Assembly: GCA_002385485.1 (NCBI GenBank) | Contig: DGDP01000106.1 | Span: 1 to 12,441 of the forward strand | Reading direction: 5' to 3' | Origin: Acetomicrobium sp. UBA3949 | Lineage (GTDB): Bacteria; Synergistota; Synergistia; Synergistales; Acetomicrobiaceae | DNA length: 12,441 nucleotides | In this document: positions 7,176 to 12,441 of the stretch, one piece after another | How the letters are laid out: each line of letters starts with the position of its first letter | Numbering within the stretch: the stretch's first letter is position 1 | Position numbers and translations under genes: made by a program | The notes under the pieces: model-generated | The model's input: the letters and a program-made list of their open reading frames with translations, nothing else | What the model was told of the DNA's origin: nothing | Databases searched by the model: none

Positions 7176-7261
7176 ACTCATTACCTCCTCTCGCTGAGCA
7201 TCTCGGGCGGCAATTGCCTTGAAGCCCGTCTCAAGCGGTTATCGTCCCATATTTATGGGAC
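7176..7261 (-). promoter_or_regulatory. Structured 5' leader of rplU (possible L21-type autoregulatory leader)
   Basis: The predicted transcript start is near 7261. The leader of about 85 bases holds two hairpins. One is an 8-bp perfect stem (7244-7251 and 7254-7261) at the very 5' end. The other has CGGGC/GCCCG arms (7204-7208 and 7224-7228) enclosing the palindrome GGCAATTGCC (7209-7218). The second ends about 14 bases before the AGGAGG. Such leaders in front of rplU are known to bind L21 in Firmicutes. I cannot confirm that this one matches the known family. Confidence 0.5.
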
Positions 7262-7267
7262 TTATGC

Positions 7268-7296
7268 ATTTTAAATAAGAAGGACCGTGAAGTCAA
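7268..7296 (-). promoter_or_regulatory. Promoter of the rplU-prp-rpmA-obgE-nadD-LCP-rsfS cluster
   Basis: On the - strand TTGACT (-35, 7291-7296) and TAAAAT (-10, 7268-7273) are separated by exactly 17 bases. Each differs from the sigma70 consensus at one position. This is the best promoter-like sequence in the window. It would start transcription near 7261, in front of the rplU leader. Confidence 0.75.
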
Positions 7297-7500
7297 TAAG
7301 AAACTTACTACCTCCAGGACAAATACATCTCTTGGATATATGTCATTTGCCCTTATATGGCTGCGGGCAACGCTATAACCACTTATTAGGTATTGGATCA
7401 CAATCCTGATGACATGACCTCGATAGCCTTCTTTTAAATTTAAGTATACTACTTTTTCTATATAGAACATAACCGATCAGGAGCCATACTATAAACGGGC
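7297..7500. other. Divergent intergenic region, nothing definite
   Basis: This lies between the rplU promoter (leftward) and the ModA-like gene promoter (rightward). It holds a second, weaker - strand -10-like TATACT (7443-7448) with a poor -35, and a short TTGCCC/GGGCAA stem (7347-7352, 7365-7370). I find no convincing gene or RNA. Confidence 0.4.
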
Positions 7501-7527
7501 ATATATTGCAACTCAGTTGCAATATAT
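7501..7527. promoter_or_regulatory. 27-bp perfect palindrome, probable operator
   Basis: ATATATTGCAAC (7501-7512), spacer TCA, GTTGCAATATAT (7516-7527): both 12-base arms match without a mismatch. The right arm contains the -35-like TTGCAA of the downstream promoter, so a dimeric regulator bound here would block transcription of the ModA-like/DUF364 pair. The AT-rich outer arms recall ModE-type sites, but the inner TTGCAAC does not fit the E. coli ModE pattern I know. The regulator is not encoded in the window. Confidence 0.7.
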
Positions 7528-7543
7528 ATCTAGCTGTGATAAT
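7517..7543 (+). promoter_or_regulatory. Extended -10 promoter of the ModA-like gene
   Basis: TGT-GATAAT (7535-7543) is an extended -10 element. TTGCAA at 7517-7522 can serve as a -35 at a short 15-base spacing, which the extended -10 would compensate. The -35 lies within the palindrome at 7501-7527. Confidence 0.6.
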
Positions 7544-7592
7544 TTACTATAAAAGCACGTGTTCCATACGATAAAAGAGGAGGTTAAATCAA

Positions 7593-8318
7593 TTGAAACG
7601 AGCTGTTAGCGTTTTTGGAATTATCATGTGCGTCCTGTCAATATGGTGTGCACCAGTGATAGCTAATGTGGTTGCCGTTGCAGCAGGCATAGCTCCCTGC
7701 GTTGAAGAGGTGATGGAGGCTTATGTCGAGGCTGGAGGAGAAAAAATGGAATTTGTAAAGGAAGCGTGTGGTTCTTTGGCAAATAAGATAGCGATGGGTG
7801 CGCCATATGATATGTTTTTGGCTTCCGAGCCCAGATGGCCAAAATGGTTAGAGGCAAAGGGAATGTTAGTCGACGTTCACGCATTTGCCATAGGGCAATT
7901 GGTGATGTGGCGTTTTTCTTCGGAGGCTCCATGCGAAAGCGATATTGAAAAGTCCGTAATAGCCGTGCCCAATCCCGATATAACAGCTTATGGAAACCTG
8001 GCAAAGCAATATCTTGATGAGGCAGGATTATGGGATAAAATGATGGCTGAAAAGAGGATTATTTTAGTTAGCAATGCACCGCAAGCTGTCGTCGCGGCGA
8101 AAGGAAGTGCTGCCGAGATAGCGTTTATTCCTCTCAGCATGGCCATAAAAGCAGGCGGCAATTATACTCCTCTATCCGGAATGACTGTCGATCAAGTGGG
8201 GGGTCTCACTGTTAGGGCCAATGAGGAGGTCCGCAAATTTTGGATTTTCAGTCGTTCCGAAAGGTCTTTTCCCATTTGGACGAAGTGGGGATTTTTATCG
8301 CCAGATAACACGAAGTAA
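7593..8318 (+). CDS. Exported ModA-like (molybdate-type) substrate-binding protein with altered pocket
   Basis: The 241-residue protein starts with a Sec signal peptide (Lys-Arg, hydrophobic stretch, cleavage likely after APVIA at residue 24). It has no lipobox. The rest follows the ModA fold: SLANKIAMGAPYDMFLASEPRWPKWLEAKG (about 61-90), IAVPNPDITAYGNLAKQYLDEAGLW (about 123-147), and NAPQAVVAAKGSAAEIAFIPLS (about 161-182). By eye, the E. coli oxyanion ligands Ser12, Ser39 and Tyr170 fall on Gly32, Cys59 and Pro180, so the ligand may not be molybdate or tungstate. Cys36 and Cys59 lie close to the expected site. The start is TTG with GAGGAGG (7577-7583) 9 bases ahead. No permease or ATPase follows; the next gene is a DUF364 protein 18 bases on. 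Confidence 0.8.
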   Translation: MKRAVSVFGIIMCVLSIWCAPVIANVVAVAAGIAPCVEEVMEAYVEAGGEKMEFVKEACGSLANKIAMGAPYDMFLASEPRWPKWLEAKGMLVDVHAFAIGQLVMWRFSSEAPCESDIEKSVIAVPNPDITAYGNLAKQYLDEAGLWDKMMAEKRIILVSNAPQAVVAAKGSAAEIAFIPLSMAIKAGGNYTPLSGMTVDQVGGLTVRANEEVRKFWIFSRSERSFPIWTKWGFLSPDNTK

Positions 8319-8336
8319 TAGGGGGGTTAATGTGCA

Positions 8337-9116
8337 ATGAAGTGCATTGGAAATAATGAAAATTCGGATCTGCTTCTCCATGTTAGAAAAATAGTGTTAA
8401 AAAAAATTAAAAACCTTTCTCATCTTCTAGAAGAGTCGGTTCTCGTAGAGCCCCTAGGCGTTGAAGAAGCACTTGGAGACCCTGCTCCCTATAAAGATTT
8501 TGCTCTTCAGCGTGGAGAGGAAAAGCTTATCGAGGCTACGCTAAATGGAGAAAAGGGGCAGGCCTTTACGTCAAGGCCTTCCCGTTGGAGGGGAACTATC
8601 GAAGAAGTGCTTTTTTTGCCATTGAATTTGGAGAAAAACAGGGCTATTTTCTTGGCTACAGTTAATGCATTGGGAAGGCATCTTGGCTGGGACGATCATA
8701 CCATTCACTGCAAAGATAAAGCTCCAGACCGTTGCGGGCGAAAAATGGCGGAATTTGTAAGCGAGACATTAGATCCCTCAGCCAAAGTGGGGGTAATAGG
8801 ATATCAACCGGCAATTATTAAACATATGGCGGAAGTTTTGGGAAAAGAAAGGGTGAAATTATGTGACTTAAACCCTCAAAACATAGGAAAAGATGTCTTT
8901 GGTGTGAGAGTATTGGACGGTGACACAGCGCTTGAAGAGATCGCAAGGGATTGCAGAGTCTGTCTCATTACCGGCTCGACTCTGGTAAATAGCACTCTGG
9001 ATAGAATACTTCAGACCATGGAAAACAGAGGGGTAAAACCTTTTATTTATGGTACAACCGCAGCTATACCCGCCAAACTTTTGGGCATTGAAAGACTATG
9101 TTTTGAGGCCCAATGA
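8337..9116 (+). CDS. DUF4213/DUF364 protein, putative metal-chelation (Rossmann-like) protein
   Basis: This is a soluble 259-residue protein of unknown function. The N-terminal half (to about 115) resembles DUF4213, with PSRWRGTIEE and a TVNALGRHLGW segment. The C-terminal half is the DUF364 Rossmann-like domain: KVGVIGYQPAIIKHMAE (150-166), ITGSTLVNSTLDRIL (211-225) and FIYGTTAAIPAKLLGIERL (236-254). The domain is annotated as heavy-metal chelation on structural grounds. Between the halves, HTIHCKDKAPDRCG (121-134) gives two His and two Cys, and RDCRVCL (205-210) adds a second Cys pair, so a metal site is plausible. AGGGGGG (8320-8326) is 10 bases before the ATG. It is probably cotranscribed with the ModA-like gene. 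Confidence 0.8.
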   Translation: MKCIGNNENSDLLLHVRKIVLKKIKNLSHLLEESVLVEPLGVEEALGDPAPYKDFALQRGEEKLIEATLNGEKGQAFTSRPSRWRGTIEEVLFLPLNLEKNRAIFLATVNALGRHLGWDDHTIHCKDKAPDRCGRKMAEFVSETLDPSAKVGVIGYQPAIIKHMAEVLGKERVKLCDLNPQNIGKDVFGVRVLDGDTALEEIARDCRVCLITGSTLVNSTLDRILQTMENRGVKPFIYGTTAAIPAKLLGIERLCFEAQ

Positions 9117-9154
9117 ATTAAGAGAGATTGCCAAACACTCGGATGTAACATATG

Positions 9155-9181
9155 AAGAGCACATGGGTAATATGTGCTCTT
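9155..9181 (+). terminator. Terminator-like hairpin after the DUF364 gene
   Basis: AAGAGCACAT (9155-9164) and ATGTGCTCTT (9172-9181) form a 10-bp perfect stem with a 7-base loop, followed by TGGTATATTTTG. The T-tract is broken but the position, 38 bases after the stop, fits a terminator closing the two-gene unit. Confidence 0.7.
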
Positions 9182-9226
9182 TGGTATATTTTGCCCTCGT
9201 TATGCCTTAAATTTTAGTTTTTGTCA

Positions 9227-9235
9227 TGTTATGAT
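9227..9235 (+). promoter_or_regulatory. Candidate extended -10 promoter of the helicase gene
   Basis: TGT-TATGAT (9227-9235) reads as an extended -10, 38 bases upstream of the ATG. The matching -35 (TTAAAT, 9207-9212, 17-base spacing) is weak. It implies the helicase is transcribed separately from the upstream pair. Confidence 0.45.
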
Positions 9236-9273
9236 TAACTCAAAATTAAGGAAATGCAGGGGTTTGAAGTTAG

Positions 9274-10854
9274 ATGTCAAAAATAGAATTGAACGAAGAC
9301 TTTCGCACAGCATTAGATCTCATGGAAAATTCCGATAAAAACGTGTTCGTTACCGGCCGTGCCGGAACAGGAAAGTCCACATTACTGTCTTATTTTCAAC
9401 AGAACACGAAAAAAAGAGTCGTGGTTTTAGCTCCCACCGGCGTTGCTGCCTTGAACGTCAAAGGTCAGACCATTCATTCTTTTTTCGGTTTTAAGCCCAA
9501 CGTTACTCCCGACCAGATTAAAAAGTCTCGTTCTCCCAATGGTGCGACGAACATTTACAAAAAGATAGATACGATCGTCATAGACGAGATCTCCATGGTC
9601 CGAGCTGATTTACTGGACTGCGTCGATAAGTTTTTGAGGCTCCATGGACCTAAAAGTAAGTTGCCCTTTGGCGGAATTCAAATGATATTCATCGGAGATT
9701 TGTATCAACTTCCCCCGGTTGTAACGAAAAACGAAAGAGAGGTTTTTAAGACCCTCTATAAGACACCTTATTTTTACAGTGCCAAGGCCCTTGAGACCTT
9801 GGATGTGGAGTTTGTGGAGCTGGATAAGATATATCGCCAGCACGATCAGAAGTTCATAGATTTGCTTGGGGCAATTCGCAACAAGACCATAACAGATGAT
9901 GATATGGAGCTTCTGAACAGCCGCGTAATGCTCGACTTCGAGCCCGATCCTGAAGAATTCTTTGTATATTTGACCACAACAAATAAACGTGCTGAAGAGA
10001 TCAATGAGCAGCGCCTTTCTCAATTAAAAGGCAAGACTTATGTTTTTAAAGGCGCTTTCAAAGGCGATTTTGGAAACGAATATCTGCCGACGGCCTTGGA
10101 GCTTAAGGTAAAAGAGGGAGCCCAAATTATGCTTTTGAACAACGACTCCCTGGGCAGGTGGGTAAACGGAAGTATCGGGAAAATTATCGAGATTTATAAA
10201 GACGTCTTGGAGGACGATAGAGAGGAATACGTCATAGTGGTAGAGCTTTCAGACGGAAGGGAGGTCGAAGTGACCCCTCACACCTGGGAGATTTACGACT
10301 TTTACGTAGACGGAGATAAGCTAAAGTCTCAAACCGTAGGCAAATTCAGGCAATATCCAATGATGCTTGCCTGGGCAGTGACGATACATAAAAGCCAAGG
10401 CAAGACCTTCGATAAGGTCATCATTGATATTGGACGCGGGGCCTTTGCCCATGGCCAGGTTTATGTTGCTTTGAGCCGTTGCACTTCTCTGGAGGGAATC
10501 ATACTAAAAAAACCCATCAAGAAAGAACATATCTGGATGGACTGGAATGTGGTGCATTTCTTGACGGAGTGCCAATATAGCAAGGCTGAGGAGATGCACT
10601 CCCTGGACGATAAGATCGAGAGGATTAAGGAGGCCATAAACGAAGATTTGGCTTTGGAAATCGTCTACCTTAAGCCCAATAACGAGAAAAGCAAAAGAAT
10701 CATAATTCCCTTTGAAGTCGGAGAGATGGAATACAAAGGGAAAAAATACATAGGGGTACGAGCATTTTGCAACTCCAGACAGGGAGAAAGGGTTTTTAGA
10801 GTTGACAGGATTTTAAGATTAGAGGTTTTAGAAAGTCCTGTCCTTAAAGAATAG
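9274..10854 (+). CDS. PIF1-like SF1B DNA helicase with C-terminal WYL-like domain
   Basis: This is a 5'-to-3' superfamily 1B helicase of 526 residues, expected to act on forked DNA, R-loops or G-quadruplexes. Motifs appear in order: Walker A GRAGTGKS (28-35), motif Ia APTGVAALNVKGQTIHSFFG (53-72), Walker B IDEISMV (103-109), motif III GDLYQLPPV (141-149), DKIYRQ with a probable arginine finger (184-189), motif V TIHKSQG (370-376) and motif VI QVYVALSRCTSLEGI (395-409). After a charged linker comes a beta-rich tail (about 457-520: LEIVYLKP, IIIPFEVGEMEYKGKKYIGV, FRVDRILRLEVLE) that looks like a WYL domain, with VYL in place of WYL. A similar tail is known in Thermotoga elfii Pif1, where it binds single-stranded DNA. 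AGGGG (9258-9262) precedes the ATG by 11 bases. It appears monocistronic. Confidence 0.93.
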   Translation: MSKIELNEDFRTALDLMENSDKNVFVTGRAGTGKSTLLSYFQQNTKKRVVVLAPTGVAALNVKGQTIHSFFGFKPNVTPDQIKKSRSPNGATNIYKKIDTIVIDEISMVRADLLDCVDKFLRLHGPKSKLPFGGIQMIFIGDLYQLPPVVTKNEREVFKTLYKTPYFYSAKALETLDVEFVELDKIYRQHDQKFIDLLGAIRNKTITDDDMELLNSRVMLDFEPDPEEFFVYLTTTNKRAEEINEQRLSQLKGKTYVFKGAFKGDFGNEYLPTALELKVKEGAQIMLLNNDSLGRWVNGSIGKIIEIYKDVLEDDREEYVIVVELSDGREVEVTPHTWEIYDFYVDGDKLKSQTVGKFRQYPMMLAWAVTIHKSQGKTFDKVIIDIGRGAFAHGQVYVALSRCTSLEGIILKKPIKKEHIWMDWNVVHFLTECQYSKAEEMHSLDDKIERIKEAINEDLALEIVYLKPNNEKSKRIIIPFEVGEMEYKGKKYIGVRAFCNSRQGERVFRVDRILRLEVLESPVLKE

Positions 10855-10965
10855 ACATTATATAAATATAAAAATGTAAAAATATGCAAAAATTTAAGTG
10901 AATTAACTTTCTATAATGTTGCTAAGCCTATCTTTTGTCTTTATGTATGGCGCGTGTTAAGTCGG
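10855..10965. other. AT-rich gap between convergent genes
   Basis: This separates the helicase (rightward) from the DUF151 gene (leftward). I see only a weak ACATT/AATGT stem just after the helicase stop and no good intrinsic terminator on either strand. Confidence 0.5.
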
Positions 10966-11394
10966 TTAATTGTGTCCGACGTTTAAATCAGAAGAATTTA
11001 CGGTAAACTCCGTCAGCTTTATGTCCATGTATATTGGTGCGTTATAGGCGACGGCAAGGGCAATTGCATCGCTGGGGCGAGAATCAACTTCATATGTGTA
11101 GCTTTTGTGCCTAACATAAAGGTTAGCATAATAGACATTGTCTTTAATGTTGTTGATTATGACTTGCTCCACCTCCGCGCCCAAAAGGTCCAATAGGTTT
11201 CTGAGGAGGTTGTGAGTAAGTGGGCGACTGGGCGCTACGCCCTGCAAGTTCATTAAAATGGCCATAGCTTCAACGGGACCAATGACGATAGGCAGGACTT
11301 TAGTTTCCTCCTTGTCGCTGAGCATGACAATATGGTTGTTGTCCTCGTCCACAGCTATGCCTTTTACGAAGACTTCAATGTTGTTGTCAAACAT
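10966..11394 (-). CDS. Bifunctional nuclease family protein (DUF151/BFN)
   Basis: The 142-residue protein matches the DUF151 family: an N-terminal beta-rich segment (VFVKGIAVDEDNNHIVML), LPIVIGPVEAMAI, the loop RPLTHNLLRNLLDLLGA, and the hallmark YTYEVDSRPSDAIALAVAYNAPIY. Plant and Acidobacterium members were reported to have DNase and RNase activity, and other members act in stress signalling. The role in this host is unknown. I chose ATG at 11394 because GAGGTG (11401-11406) lies 6 bases before it. The in-frame GTG at 11401-11403 is itself part of that site, so starting there is unlikely. It follows the M20 gene after 29 bases, so the two probably share a transcript. Confidence 0.9.
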   Translation of the reverse strand: MFDNNIEVFVKGIAVDEDNNHIVMLSDKEETKVLPIVIGPVEAMAILMNLQGVAPSRPLTHNLLRNLLDLLGAEVEQVIINNIKDNVYYANLYVRHKSYTYEVDSRPSDAIALAVAYNAPIYMDIKLTEFTVNSSDLNVGHN

Positions 11395-11423
11395 GGTTAT
11401 CACCTCGCTTCTCTGTTATTTTA

Positions 11424-12441
11424 TCACAAAAACCCTACCCCACTTGACACATAAGAAGAGATCAATGCTATCGCAGTTTCGAGAACGTCGATGGATTTTA
11501 AATATTCACTTAAGACGATATGTTCGGTCATAGTGTGATCTAGGATGCTGTCCCCGGGTCCGTATGCGACCATAGGGCAATTCCAAGCAGCTGCATGATT
11601 GAAATCAGCCGTTCCGCTTTTGACGACAACGCGGGGTTCCAGTTTTTGTCGTCTCAGGGCGGAGCGAAAGGCTTTTGCGACTATGTTATTTTTGTTTGTC
11701 ACGTGAGAGGGGATGGCGAGGGTGATGTCATATTCTACCTCATATTTTTCGCATATCTTCTTGACTAACAAGCGGTATTCTTCTAGGGCGCCTCCGATAG
11801 GAACGCGTATATCGAGCTCCATCTTTGCACTTCTTTGCCCCTCTTCCCTTCCACACATATAAACGATAGCCCCCGATGGACCATATGCAATGGATTTGCC
11901 CGATTGGTCATTTGAACGCAATCGATTTAATATCTCCGAAGCTGCCAGGGTAACGCTGGTAAGGGGACCTTCGTCGGCGCTTCTGTGGCCTCCGTCGTCC
12001 TCTGCCTTGAGGATTGCCCTAATACAACCGCGATAGCCTATGGTTATGCCCCGAGTGTTCGACGGCTCTCCCACGATGCAGGCTTTAGGCTTATGGAGCG
12101 ACAGTCTGTAAAGGATGCCCCGTGAGTCAGATTCCTCTCCGACGGCGGCAATGAGGGTCAATTTGCAGTTTCGAGCAAGTTTTACCTTGCCGCCGGCTAA
12201 GGCCATTGAGCAAAGGGGCCCCTTTGCATCGACAGCACCCCTCCCACATAGGATGTTGTCTTCCACTTTGGGCTCTGGTCCGCCCTCAACTGTATCAATG
12301 TGACCGAGGAGGATTATTTCGTTATTGCCCTCCCCTTTCGTGGCCACGACATTGCCCACATCGTCTATGTAGGACCTGTCCCACCCCAAAGAAGGGAGGC
12401 GGGCATTGAGATAATCACACGCCTCGGCTTCTTTGTAACTT
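11424..12441 (-). CDS. M20 family deacylase, LysK/ArgE-like (N-terminus outside window)
   Basis: M20 zinc hydrolases cut acyl or peptide bonds of amino-acid derivatives. This one resembles LysK, which frees lysine or ornithine from the carrier protein LysW, and related N-acetyl-amino-acid deacetylases. The frame stays open to the right edge, adding EAEACDYLNARLPSLGWD, so the true start lies beyond 12441. The TTG at 12387-12389 is internal. Visible zinc and catalytic motifs are GHIDTV (His near 12300), GRGAVDAKGPL (bridging Asp near 12229), AVGEESDSRG (general-base Glu pair near 12135), GEPSNTRGITIGYRG, and the C-terminal His in DSILDHTMTEHI (near 11521). KSGTADFNHAAAWNCPMVAYGPGD is typical of LysK. 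The adjacent DUF151 gene gives no metabolic clue. Confidence 0.87.
   Translation of the reverse strand, partial: SYKEAEACDYLNARLPSLGWDRSYIDDVGNVVATKGEGNNEIILLGHIDTVEGGPEPKVEDNILCGRGAVDAKGPLCSMALAGGKVKLARNCKLTLIAAVGEESDSRGILYRLSLHKPKACIVGEPSNTRGITIGYRGCIRAILKAEDDGGHRSADEGPLTSVTLAASEILNRLRSNDQSGKSIAYGPSGAIVYMCGREEGQRSAKMELDIRVPIGGALEEYRLLVKKICEKYEVEYDITLAIPSHVTNKNNIVAKAFRSALRRQKLEPRVVVKSGTADFNHAAAWNCPMVAYGPGDSILDHTMTEHIVLSEYLKSIDVLETAIALISSYVSSGVGFL

Noticed and set aside
7347..7370. TTGCCC/GGGCAA stem in the divergent region as a terminator or small RNA
   Set aside because: Only six pairs, no T-run and no supporting promoter arrangement.
7231..7470. A 79-codon open frame on the - strand upstream of rplU
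   Set aside because: It has no ribosome site, no recognisable domain and runs through the rplU promoter and leader. It is probably chance.
7501..7527. Calling the palindrome a ModE site
   Set aside because: The outer AT-rich arms are similar, but the inner bases and spacing do not match the E. coli pattern I know; left as an operator of unknown regulator.
10961..10980. GTCGG/CCGAC stem near the DUF151 stop
   Set aside because: Five pairs, partly inside the coding end, and no T-run; too weak to call a terminator.
11395..11403. GTG at 11403 as the DUF151 start
   Set aside because: The GTG is part of the best ribosome site for the ATG at 11394.
12387..12389. TTG as the start of a complete M20 gene
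   Set aside because: The frame stays open to the right edge with sequence typical of the family's N-terminal helix, so the gene is truncated by the window.
1..12441. CRISPR array, tRNA, rRNA, insertion sequence or prophage genes
   Set aside because: I looked for repeated spacers, tRNA-like cloverleaf ends, transposase motifs and terminal inverted repeats on both strands and saw none.

Overview
The window looks like core chromosome from an anaerobic, probably thermophilic bacterium. My best guess is Synergistota (Acetomicrobium/Anaerobaculum- or Thermovirga-like), with Clostridia or Thermotogota as alternatives. This is an inference from gene content: an N-terminally extended L27 next to its Prp protease, a LytR-CpsA-Psr protein in the obgE-nadD-rsfS cluster, a PIF1-type helicase with a WYL-like tail, and a LysK-type M20 deacylase. 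I see no phage, insertion sequence, CRISPR array, tRNA or rRNA.

Layout. (1) Bases 1-2174, + strand: the 3' end of gap (GAPDH), then pgk and tpiA. This is a lower-glycolysis operon with a strong hairpin between pgk and tpiA. (2) Bases 2283-7296, - strand: a housekeeping cluster read as rplU (L21), prp, rpmA (L27), obgE, nadD, lytR-type LCP gene, rsfS. It has a good sigma70-type promoter and a short structured leader in front of rplU, and a strong intrinsic terminator after rsfS that lies between the convergent tpiA and rsfS ends. The genes combine ribosome parts (L21, L27), ribosome maturation and control (Prp, ObgE, RsfS), NAD synthesis (NadD) and envelope assembly (LCP). Six of its seven genes appear to start with TTG. 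(3) Bases 7501-9181, + strand: a two-gene accessory unit. A 27-bp perfect palindrome overlaps an extended -10 promoter. It is followed by an exported ModA-like binding protein whose oxyanion-pocket residues look replaced, then a DUF4213/DUF364 putative metal-chelation protein, then a hairpin. No ABC permease or ATPase is present. (4) Bases 9227-10854, + strand: a monocistronic PIF1-like helicase with a C-terminal WYL-like domain. (5) Bases 10966-12441, - strand: a DUF151/bifunctional-nuclease-family gene downstream of a LysK/ArgE-like M20 deacylase that runs off the right edge.

Most of the window is ordinary housekeeping DNA. The parts I think deserve a second look are the palindrome-controlled ModA-like/DUF364 pair, the PIF1-WYL fusion, the translationally coupled Prp-L27 protease/substrate pair, and the concentration of TTG starts in the rplU-rsfS cluster.
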